Source: Coleophoma eucalyptorum
Taxonomy: Eukaryota > Ascomycota > Leotiomycetes > Helotiales > Dermateaceae
Assembly: GCA_026120035.1 (NCBI GenBank)
Contig: JALRME010000002.1
Location: 62,001 to 126,000, forward strand
Reading direction: 5' to 3'
DNA length: 64,000 nucleotides
Part shown: piece after piece, positions 46,588 through 56,006 of the stretch
Numbering within the stretch: position 1 is the stretch's first letter
Layout: each line of letters starts with the position of its first letter
Translations under genes and position numbers: made by a program
Notes under the pieces: model-generated
Seen by the model: only the letters and a program-made list of their open reading frames with translations
What the model was told of the DNA's origin: nothing
The model's database searches: none

Positions 46588-49039
46588 TTATGTCTTCATA
46601 GCGTTCTCTTTTGGCTTTTGGATACAATTTTGTATATTAACCACCGTGGAAACCCAGCAGTAAATTAACATGAGATGAAAAATACCTCTGGCATACTGTG
46701 AGGTAGCTGACTCAGCAAAAATTAACAATATGCACATAATGGGATTAGGGAAACGACCAGTCCATGGATGAAATACTTCATATTGCTGTTTGCGCATGTT
46801 TCCACCAGAAATAGGCCTCTGTGGTGGAATTGCTCCTGCCGGAATTATCTCCCCGTCTCTTGATGCATTTGATGGATTTCTTTCAAGCCTACCCTCAGAG
46901 TTCTGCTCGTGGTGGAGGGAAGGCGTGGCGGGCGGGTTTGCAGTTCTGCTTAAGCTCGTCCCACAAGATTTTGCTGTAGTTTCATTGGTCATGCCACAAG
47001 ATAATAGTCTACACTTTTCACCTACGATTGACTATATGAAAACATCACAATACAGTGATGACATTTTACCAAGAATAACATCCTCACTGGTGCAAACAAA
47101 ATCCTCGTATAACTAAAATCTATTATATGATATTTTGACCGTCAGTTTACTAAAAATAAAAAAAAACAGAAGCGAAACTCACCTAGAAAAGTCTAGAAGT
47201 GGTCGGAGGCCTATATCCTTTGTGCTTTCTCAACCCCAAAAGATCTCATTGTATTCTCAAATTCCTGACCAGAACTATTTTTTCGCCGACATATCCTTTC
47301 TTTTTAGCAAGGCTCCAACTTGGGCTGGATTGTTGGACGTACATTGGCCATTCCCCCACGGACGAATTCTTACGTGCAGAGCACTTGATGTGATAGAAGG
47401 TGCTCAGGATCAATGAGAGGTTCACACCAAAGAAGAGGTATCGAAATATAAACTCTTGTGCCCCTTCCGCACAAGTCGCTCCAGCAATAGAAGAGAGAAG
47501 AATACCCGCCGCAAGAAAGTACTTCTGGTACTGGTCGCGGTGTCTGATCGTAAACAACAGGACCGTCAAGCTGGTACAAAGAAAACAAGCTATAAGGAGT
47601 GTCTCTGAGCCTATAGCAGTTTCGGAATTGGTTTGCCACGGCTTCATCATTTCCTAGTATTTATCAGTGAAGAATGTCTTCCTATAGGGAAAAATATTTA
47701 CGAGGAGAGACTTTTGGATTTCGTAATGCAAGTCTCCGTTGATCGACGATATACTATGCCTCGAGGATGAACCCACATTCTCTCTGACAGACAGCTCTGC
47801 TGCCCCTGGAGTTGCCGAAGTGAACATGAATGGCAATGCAAGTAGACAGTATTTGCCTGGCCGCCTTTTGCCTCCGCGAGGGATATTGGGCAGATATTCA
47901 AAACCTTTAAGGCACTGAATGACAGTCTTCATTGAGTGAATTCCGTTTGGTTTATTCAAGGACCCAGATCCGAGTAGTATCTTAATATTCAATCGCCGCC
48001 AGATACGACTTATAAAGTATCTGGGCCAATCCGTATTCGCTGAACGTAACCCATCTTCTTCGAGTTGATGTCTACTAAATTGTCCACCTGCCCAGTCATA
48101 TTTATTGATCGAGTTAAATGGCGCATCGATAGGAGATGGAAGACAGTTTAGTCCTACTTACTTAGTTAGTCCTTCTTGAAATTGCTCTACAAATCGTCTC
48201 ACTGAAGTTTTACACTCACCATCCAAAGATATGTCGATCTCCTCTCGGAACTGCTTGGACGCGCACTCTGCTCCCTTACTATAAATCACTGACATAGTAT
48301 AAATGACTGACATTAAATCAATGCATATGCGAGCTGGCAAGTAAGCCTTGTCTCTTTTGCTAGTGGCGTGACAATTTTCTGCCCCCAACAATCGCATATT
48401 GGAATCGAATGGAGGAATAAGGGTTCCTTGCGGTGCCCCGGAAAAGGGTCCTCTTATCTCATAGGTGTGCCCCTCGAGAAATTTCTCATCGCTGTGCCAC
48501 TCCCCGTTTTTCGAGAAATTTTCAACAGATGTCGAGGTAACGAGCTCGTGGAGAGTCCAGTCCCTCGTGAACCATCTACTTTGTCGAAACGCCGATTCCC
48601 AGGGTAATCTAGTAGACCTATGGGTGCTGTCAAGAGTAGTTATCAGTAACATTGATAGATAGATATAGTAGTTAGCCACATCACTATAACATTGAAACAC
48701 GGATTTATTCGCTTGGCAGTGCACAGTAGCACTCGGTTTGTTGGTACGAAATGTGCGAAGAGTTCGCAAGACGTCGCGTTGAATCTGAATTTGGGTCAAA
48801 AGGAGCTCAAGCAGTCCTTTGTTCCTCTTCGTGGCATCTACCAGGTCGGTAAATTTGTCTAAGGGACAAGGCCATTCAGAAGTAGCGACCATCGTAGACA
48901 AAGAGTCGGTGTATGCTGAGCTCTGTTCACGAAGTGTTATGTCGAGAGTGCAAGTCCTCCTAATTAGAGGCTCAATCACTTCTAGGTTCGGGACTGGAAA
49001 GATAAGCAAGGCAGATTTTTGGTTATACAATGGAGGCAT
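46588..49039 (-). CDS. Diverged HET-like protein with membrane C-terminus
   Basis: A phase-consistent model of about 696 residues uses exons 48162-49039, 47702-48074, 47343-47653, 47183-47224, 47070-47112 and 46588-47031. The first three are well supported; the last three junctions (one intron of only 38 bp) are tentative, and a 5' exon may be missing. Exon 1 carries the second half of a HET domain: SRWFTRDWTLHELVTSTSVE corresponds to the usual SRWFTRGWTLQEL motif, and TSKRDKAYLPARI to the later TTRxEDKAY motif. An 18-bp tandem duplication gives MSVIYTMSVIY. The usual N-terminal HET motifs are absent. Exon 3 encodes about three hydrophobic helices (for example LLIACFLCTSLTVLLFTI). HET proteins trigger incompatibility cell death in filamentous fungi. 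The gene is divergent from the DUF6594 gene. It may be degenerate. Confidence 0.5.
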
Positions 49040-49392
49040 GTAAGCCACATCTTGTTGTTAAATCCCTCATTTTCTCCATCAGACTCTTTATAGGTTGAGC
49101 TGCAGCTGTAGAGCCTTGCGCAGTGTACGAATTCGTGGGCCGACCAGGACCTATCAAGCAAGATCTCTGCTTGGCCAAATAGATAATACCAAGGCAGAGA
49201 TACAGCTTGGGCTGGCTAGTGTTCCACAGTTTACTCGGGCCAGTGTCTCTATCTCTAGAGGGGCTCATCGAGTCTGGTGGAATAGTGAATAGTGAGCCTC
49301 ACGCTTCCGAATTTCGCACCGTTGGAAAGCGCCTTTTTTCATCGCCTGTCTCCTAAATACAACAGAACCGCGATCCAGATCTGGTTTAAGTA
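49040..49392. promoter_or_regulatory. Shared promoter of the HET-like and DUF6594 genes
   Basis: Only 353 bp separate the two divergent start codons, so the two genes should share regulatory DNA. An ATG at 49268 on the minus strand opens an 81-codon frame overlapping the HET-like start; it may be a missing 5' exon or a chance frame. Confidence 0.45.
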
Positions 49393-50942
49393 ATGGCTGG
49401 CTTAATCGATAACGAAGCCAGTTTGGGAACCGCTCCGGCTGGGTCTCTTCCTCAAGAGGAGCACCTACTCAAAGCACCCACAGGTGTTGGATATTCCATC
49501 AGTAAATTCTTCAGGACGAGCTTCAGCCAGGGACCTGAAAGTGAAAGACCAATAATTTTCAATCCCGATGACAATCCTACAGGTATATATATCCTCCAAA
49601 CTACGCACAAGAGATATTGAATTTGAGAATTTTTAATCAAACTCGAGCAGACTGCTCAAGCCCCGCGGTCTTTAGCGACACCGATGTAGAGTTTATGGTA
49701 TATCGTAGATTCGGATACCTACATTCTTGCCTCATATTACAGAAACAAGCCGAGTTGACAGAGCTTGAGCAAGCACTAGAGAATCTAGACCAAGAGGAGT
49801 CTATTGGCATGCACCAGATGGTAAGAGACGAACCACGACAGAACAGGAGTGCCATACTAAGCATGCTCGAGCAAAAGTTTGCTGAATATTGTGAGTAAAT
49901 AATACATATAGACGGGGTTGCGATCCAAATCTAATTCCAGGTTCTGAGATAGCCGATTTTATGTCGCAGGCACACAAATTCCGCGCGGATATGAATTGGA
50001 GAAGCACCAATTCCCAATCCGTGGGACGGTGGTTGTATAAAGGACCTAATATAGGAAAGTTGGATCAAGAGAACCATCCGCGCTGGCGTTCGTACACCAA
50101 AAAGGTTGAGAGTGTGGTACTAGATCCACAAGACAACGATTGGCTATGCTATAAAATTGAGGATATCTTGGATGTGGGAGGCCATGGTGGAGGACATTAT
50201 GTTTCCTATGCTAGCTCGAGTCGAGGAAGGCGTTCGAGAGCTTCAATCCACAGAGACACAGAAGGTCGACTAAGAGAGACTACAGTACAACTTGATACCT
50301 CGACCCCATCACTAAGCTGGCGTGACCGAACAAGACGTGCTCTCCAACGCCTATTCAATACAGTACTTCTACCACTCTCCATCTTTATATACTCGATCAA
50401 CATAAGTTCGGCTTTGGGATATCTTATGCTCGTCAACACACCTTATTCTCAACAAAATTCGCCATCAGATATATACTGGAAAGCGTAAGTCTTCTGGAAT
50501 ATGCCTTACGTCATTATAACTAAATAGCCCTTCTAGAAGCCTCACTACGTGGGCCATTACGATCACTCTCTTATTGATCCGCGAACTGTTCTTTGGAAAG
50601 TATACAACGGAATGGTTCGCGAGATGCTACATCATTTGTAGTATTGCAGCTAACCTTTGAGCTAGCTACTCCCGTCGTCTTGTTCTTACAAGCATGGTTT
50701 TCTGTGGAGCAATTGCATTCGCTCTCCATGCCCTTGCGGCCAATGTCATATCGGGAGTTCTGGTGGGGTTCACGTTGTCCATTGCATTCCTCCAGATATG
50801 GTAAGTGTCGAATCAACTAGAAGGCTGTACGATTGTTTTGCTTTTTGTTCTTTTTTGGTTTCTAAGGGAAAACGGGCGGACTTTCGAGGCCTGGTGTTAT
50901 TTCTCTGTGGCATTCATCGGTGCCTATTGCTATTCGGAATAG
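49393..50942 (+). CDS. DUF6594 membrane protein
   Basis: Six exons join in phase to 415 residues: 49393-49582, 49651-49890, 49941-50484, 50537-50599, 50666-50800, 50867-50942. Introns are 50-68 bp with clear GT-AG ends. The first intron ends GAGCAG, a NAGNAG acceptor, so one residue is optional. The core is MVYRRFGYLHSCLILQKQAE followed by LTELEQALENLDQEE (about residues 75-110), the hallmark of the fungal DUF6594 family, with a coiled-coil-like segment after it. The C-terminus has three hydrophobic helices (TTWAITITLLLIRELFF; LTSMVFCGAIAFALHALAAN; ISGVLVGFTLSIAFLQIW), also typical of the family. The function is not established. It is divergent from a HET-like gene across 353 bp, and all exons are intact. 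Confidence 0.85.
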
Positions 50943-50967
50943 AGTCGAAGAACCAACCAAATTGTTG

Positions 50968-51240
50968 GTCTACCTCGTAATTCAACCGTAAGCGTCGACG
51001 TTGATGTTTACAGGCCATGTTTAAAGGTCAAAATATGAGATCAAAATGTAGATGATTTTTCTAGTGGAGGAGGGTATCAATACCCTCCTCTTGTTGTAAC
51101 ATCACATGATTACTATTGTTCTACCTCTTATTTCAACCGTATGATGACAGGTCAAAATGTGAGGTAAAAATGTAGACGGTTCTTCTAAGTGAGTGTGATG
51201 GAGGTCTTATCAATACACTCATTCTGTTTGTAGTACAAAC
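50968..51240 (+). repeat. Duplicated element with hairpins 3' of the DUF6594 gene
   Basis: Two diverged direct copies start at about 50968 and 51119 with CTACCTCNTANTTCAACCGTA and continue through AGGTCAAAATNTGAG and AAAATGTAGA. Each is followed by a hairpin. The first is perfect: GAGGAGGGTA, loop TCAA, TACCCTCCTC (51067-51090). The second has a shorter GAGTGT/ACACTC stem (about 51191-51219). Confidence 0.6.
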
Positions 51241-51825
51241 AGAATAGGCATCGATTCGACCTCCGTGATAATACGTAATTACAAATAGGTATACAAACGA
51301 GACCCAATAACGACATTCCATCACAAATAGATAAACTATAAGTATAAACATCCTAACTTTTCAGATACTCATCCCAAAATTATGTCATCAACCTCTTATC
51401 TATACCAATTCATACAGAAATGAACCTCTTTGGCTCTGCATACCTCTCTTGGTTGAATGCTTGCAATATATTGCATTAGAATTAATATGATAATTGCATT
51501 TTACTTAACGAGTTCTAGTTTTATTTTTAGACTAACTTCAAATCTTGTAATTCAATAAAAGGAGAGATTTAAATTACTAGATATATAATGTACCCCTCCA
51601 AGTATCCGACCGGCAAACGTTTTCCGCTATGGAAGCTAAGTACCTTAGAAACCCCAGAACTATTCAGTGGTAAGTAAAATAAAGTAACACAGTATCTCTT
51701 TCGATCTCCCATCACCTAAGTACTTCAAAAGCAAGCACTCCTGCACTCTCTCTTTCATCCCAAACCCCACCTCAAAAGCACCTCTGTCCCCCCTCCCCCC
51801 GCTATTTACCTCCCCGCCTTCAAAG
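51241..51825. other. AT-rich intergenic DNA
   Basis: No coding signal. AT-rich DNA changes near 51700 to a C-rich leader before the next gene. Confidence 0.5.
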
Positions 51826-52601
51826 ATGCCCTCCCGCTACGTAATCGGTCACCTCAAGACCAACGGCGGTGCTGCACGCGACAAGGTCGTCGCAGCGTTA
51901 ACGACCGTGGCCGAGTACTCCAGGGCGCAAGAACCAGGGGTGTTGAAGTTCTGCCTCGCGCTGTCACGGGCCGGCGAAGGGGACGAGACGTCAGTGTTTG
52001 CCATTGAAGAGTATGTTCCCCACCTAGCCCTCCCAATCCCCAGCACCATGTTTAGGAAACTTTCGAAAGATACCTTACTGAAACTCACCCCGCAAAAAGA
52101 TACGCAGACCAAGCCGCGCTGGACGCACACATGGCCTCAGCCCCGGTGGTATCTCTCGTGGAGTTATTCTCCACAGACACGACGCTCTTCAGCGGCCCGC
52201 CCAACCTCTACGGGCTCTCATCGCCTCTATCACCCGCAGCAACCTTCACACAGCCCCGCATCGCATCGCTGGCCGACCCGTTCCTCATCTTCGCCAATTT
52301 CGAATACCAGGCCGGCAAGACGTCCCTTGCGGTGCCCGGGTGGAGCGAGCTGGTTGCGAGCGCGCGGGACAAGGAGGCTGGGACGTTGAGCTACACGGTG
52401 CTGGCGGATGCGGAGAGCGGGTGGGTGAGGACGGTGGAGGCGTATGAGAGTAAGGAGTTTTTGTATGGGGTTCATGTCAAGAGCGAGGCGATTGAGGCCA
52501 ATCAGCGGCAGAATGGGGAGATGCGGACTGGGGAGAAGGAAGTGCATCGCTTGCGGATCGTGGCGGGGTATTTGTATAAGGAGGAGGGGCAGAGATCGTG
52601 A
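51826..52601 (+). CDS. ABM-fold (dimeric alpha/beta barrel) protein
   Basis: Two exons (51826-52010, 52100-52601) give 228 residues; the 89-bp intron has a GTATGT donor. The N-terminal half reads as an antibiotic-biosynthesis-monooxygenase-like (ABM) domain: conserved strand, helix with RDKVVAALTTVAEYSRAQEP, strand GVLKFCLALSR, and the ending VFAIEEYADQAALDAHMAS. The second half (about 110-215) repeats the pattern more loosely (GWSELVASARDKEAGTLSYT, YESKEFLYGVHVKSEA), as in fungal two-domain ABM proteins. Such proteins form dimers and may act as small cofactor-free oxygenases or in quinone metabolism; the specific reaction is unknown. Codon usage and GC are clearly higher than in the AT-rich flanks. 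The protein is cytosolic, with no signal peptide. Confidence 0.75.
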
Positions 52602-53167
52602 GTTTTTGCTTTTTCTTTAGCATTTCTGTTTTGGGGGTGGGGAGGTGGTAGTTTGGGTATTGGTGAGGTGTGATGCTTTTGCTGATCGGTTTTTAGAAGG
52701 TTGTGAGTTTGCAGACTTGGAGACTTTAGTCGAGCGAGAGGGCTTGCTAGGCAAAATGCGACCGATGTTATGGCAAAGGTGCTGCTATTCAAGAAGATCC
52801 AAGTATGAACGGAAATTGCTTAGTGAAGATGGGTAAATGGATGTTATTGAACGAGAATTGTTTAGAGTACGGATTTAACCAGTCAGTCAACAATACACCA
52901 CCGATTGGAGGAAATACAATGGGAGTTGAAACTAGAGTATTTATCCGTGGTTGGGCACAAAGAGCTTGTCAGATAGACACGAACCCAGCAAGCTACAATA
53001 ATAAAAAGAGAGTTGAAATTCGTAGCCTAAGATAACAGCTATTTTCCCAGAATCTTAATCATTCCATACCTGCCTGACTCCCCAAGTTCCCAGCCGACTT
53101 TTCAGCCAAGTATAATAGTTATAGCAAACAGCTCTACCCATGTGGCGTGCTATATTCCCAAAACGCC
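52602..53167. other. Intergenic between convergent genes
   Basis: 3' flanks of the ABM gene (plus) and the DJ-1/PfpI gene (minus). No coding signal. Confidence 0.5.
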
Positions 53168-54121
53168 TTAGATATCAATGCCATCTACAACAATACCCTT
53201 CTTCCATTCGTAACACATAATTCTCTCAATGTCCTTGGCCGAAGCTTCACTAACCATAATATCTACAAGATACAAGCTGGCGTCCAAGCCACTTGCAACA
53301 CCGCCAGCAGTGATGACACGCAAACCACCCAATCTCAAACTTGCACGACGAGCATTGCTCTCGCGGCGGGTGTTAGATTCCTTCCAGGCATTGCTGCCTT
53401 TGCGGCCGCTCATTGATGGACGGCGTGCGTCCGACTTGCGGCGGATGTACGGGTTTTCGGTGCCATCAGGCATCTCAATGTCGAAGCGAAGGTTGTTGAC
53501 GACGTAGCGCTCCTCAAGGACGTCAGGTCTCTGTGCTAGGTCGCGGTGCGCAACCTCTGCGCAGAGCTTCTCGAATTTGCCGTAAGCATCGGGATGAGTG
53601 GTGCAGCTCAAGCCCGAGAGGATTCCCGCAGAGGCGAGGAACATGCTGCCAGTGGATACAGACAAGAGGGTTCGTTCCTTGTGAGGATCCTTCTTCTGAA
53701 GGTCTGAGAAGGCCGTGATGAGACCTAAGGGCTCAGCTTTGGATTTCAGGATGGGGTCGACGGTGCCGCCAGGAATAATGAGGATGTCGAACTCAGAGAG
53801 CCGGGAATAGGCTTCTTTGAAATCGATGTGAGCACGGAAGGAAGCTCCCTGGCTCGAGTTGGTGTGCTCAGTCAAAGAGCAGAAAGTGGTGGTGAAAGCT
53901 TTGTTGCTTGCTGGTGCGGGGTTGGTGTGGTTAGCTAGGGATCTGCAGGTTTCCAAGGGATGGGAAGGTTGTCGAAAAGAAAGGGTGCAGAGATTCTACT
54001 TACTGCCTTCTTGTGTAGCGTTACTGAGCACCTCGAGAGGTCCGACGAAATCCATTGCGTCGAACCCCGGGTGCAGTGTGAATAACACCTTGATGACAGG
54101 AATTGCATCGGTAGTAGACAT
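53168..54121 (-). CDS. DJ-1/PfpI family protein, Ser in the nucleophile position
   Basis: Two exons (54004-54121, 53168-53934) give 294 residues; the 69-bp intron has a GTAAGT donor. Exon 1 begins with the usual VIKVLFTLHPGFDAMDFVGPLEVL strand-helix unit of DJ-1/PfpI proteins. FDILIIPGG and the elbow LLSVSTGSMFLASAGILSGL follow, then the TTHPDAY segment. In catalytically active relatives the elbow contains Cys; here the codon is TCC (Ser), which I recall in a fungal subgroup. A basic, Ser/Arg-rich insertion of about 45 residues (RRKSDARRPSMSGRKGSNAW and onward) separates the core from the final RLGGLRVITAGGVASGLDAS segment, which contains the conserved dimer/active-site helix. It is probably a cytosolic stress-related or isonitrile-hydratase-like protein; activity is uncertain. 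Confidence 0.85.
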
Positions 54122-54214
54122 GATTGCGACGTGGTGGAATGTATCTCGAATATAGCTTTGAGTAAAAGGTAGATAGTAGTTAAGATAGACAAGCTGGTAG
54201 AGACTTGTATAAGT

Positions 54215-54275
54215 GGATTGATGGATGGATGAATGGATTGATTGATTGATAGATCGATTGGAGGATAGATTGAGG
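54215..54275. repeat. (GATT/GATG)n microsatellite
   Basis: Imperfect tetranucleotide run of GATTGATG and GATTGATT units about 95-155 bp upstream of the DJ-1/PfpI ATG, so it lies in its promoter or 5' leader. Confidence 0.8.
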
Positions 54276-54985
54276 CTTTTATCTTGATGATGAAGAAGGG
54301 AAGAGGAGAGGAGAGGAGAACAGAAGAGAAGTCTCGTGTTTGAAGTTGGACCATTGGACCACTGAACCGGCAGACCCCTCACACCACCATCACCTGCATC
54401 GCTCACGTGTGGCGGTGGGACCTGTTCGCCCTGGGCATTTGCGGGGTAGCTCCTGTGCGGCAGCACGCTAGACCCCGGATTCGTCCCTAAGCGAGCTGCG
54501 AGTCTGAGAACAGCGTTGGACACGACAGAGAGCTGTTTGAGCAGCTGAAGGCATAAACTTAGTCCTGTCACTGGGGATTGACAGGAAAGGAGCAGAGACT
54601 AGATCAGCGAGAAAAAGAGTGAAAAGGAAGCTATGTACAGTGGAGAATGTTTGTGAGCATGTGATCTGGACAAGAGTGACGTCAATCCCCACACGTGATC
54701 AGGATCTCGGCAGATGAAGATAACCTGATGTCCTGATGTCTTGCAGACAAGCTCGCTTCACGGCTTCTTCGCTGCAGTCCCTCCACTGTGGCTGCCTGCT
54801 GCATTCATTCTGAAACGTGGTCCGTTTCTTCTCAGTGGGAAACATTGTATACGAGTATGTACCATGCCGCCATCATCAGATGCTACCCGAGTCAATCATT
54901 CACACCATCCCGTTGCTGATTTTCTGCAACATACTACTGTGTACTTGTGGTAGTGGCAATCCCCTCTCCTCTCGCTTGTCCTATC

Positions 54986-55843
54986 ATGGCCCCCACGACA
55001 TCTAGCACTAGTCCTACGCCTATGCAAAAACTCCTACAGCGCATGTCCCGAGTCGTCAACCGCGACAGAGATACAGATGTAGACACTGACACTGGCACTA
55101 CCATACCTGCCTTTCGCAACTTCCCGCATCTACCACTGGAGCTACGTCAAAAGATTTGGCAGTATGCAGCTTTTGAGCCACAGGTCTACCGCATATATTT
55201 TCGCCGTCAAGAAGAGAAATGGTATTGGGCCTGCATACCTCGGGCGTGCAGCCTCCTGCGGACGAGCAAGGAAGCTCGAGCCGAGTATGTGAAGGGGCGT
55301 TTTCCGCTAGTCTTATTACCAACGAGCCTACTCCGATGGGACATTAAGAACAAAGCCATCAGGTCTCGTTGGTTCGATCCTGTTCATGACATCCTGTTCA
55401 TGACTTTCGCACAGGATTATGACTTGTTGGCCTTTCTTCATGGTCGACAGCCCGCACCCGCTGCGTCTCTGACCATGGTCCGGCAGGTCATGGTGGAAGG
55501 TGACCATCAGTATCTTTCTCCGGGCGACTTTGGTGACTTGGTGGAGATTCTTCTCCAATTCCCGGCCTTGGAGCGCCTTTATCTGAACTGGACCACGCCA
55601 AGAGTGTTTGATGGCTCTCACTACCCACGGGGTCCCATCATATTAAAAGGTGTTGATCTCATACTCAAGCAATGCACTGTCGATGATGAAATGCGCCAGA
55701 AAATGATTGGACTAGATCTGTCGCCATGGGAAGCCAAGTTTGGCCGGGTTCCTACTGTGGAAATTGCTGAGATAGATGAAGTGGAAATGCAGCGATATAA
55801 TGAGAGAGGCCAAAAGGTAGAAAATGAATTATGGTGGCACTAG
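54986..55843 (+). CDS. 2EXR domain protein
   Basis: Single frame, 285 residues from the ATG at 54986; the frame is open a little upstream without ATG. After a Ser/Thr/Asp-rich N-terminus comes the 2EXR signature FPHLPLELRQKIWQYA near residues 46-61, followed by RIYFRRQEEKWYWACIP, the SLLRTSKEARAEY helix and the FDPVHDILFMTF strand that normally follow it. The C-terminal half has the family's usual mixed alpha/beta pattern and ends LWWH. 2EXR proteins are very numerous in Pezizomycotina and resemble F-box-like adaptors; no molecular role is established. The gene is intact and intronless. Confidence 0.85.
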   Translation: MAPTTSSTSPTPMQKLLQRMSRVVNRDRDTDVDTDTGTTIPAFRNFPHLPLELRQKIWQYAAFEPQVYRIYFRRQEEKWYWACIPRACSLLRTSKEARAEYVKGRFPLVLLPTSLLRWDIKNKAIRSRWFDPVHDILFMTFAQDYDLLAFLHGRQPAPAASLTMVRQVMVEGDHQYLSPGDFGDLVEILLQFPALERLYLNWTTPRVFDGSHYPRGPIILKGVDLILKQCTVDDEMRQKMIGLDLSPWEAKFGRVPTVEIAEIDEVEMQRYNERGQKVENELWWH

Positions 55844-56006
55844 ACAGAGCATAAGCTTTCACTGTGGTTTTGGTATCGATGTCTAGAATCCGAGCTAGCG
55901 GGTTGTATTTAACAGCCCAGTTTGATCTGAAATCCTAAACCACTTTGGGGTGGGCTCAACCAAGGGAATGTGATCAATTGGCGTAACTCTGGCAATTGAT
56001 ATCAAA

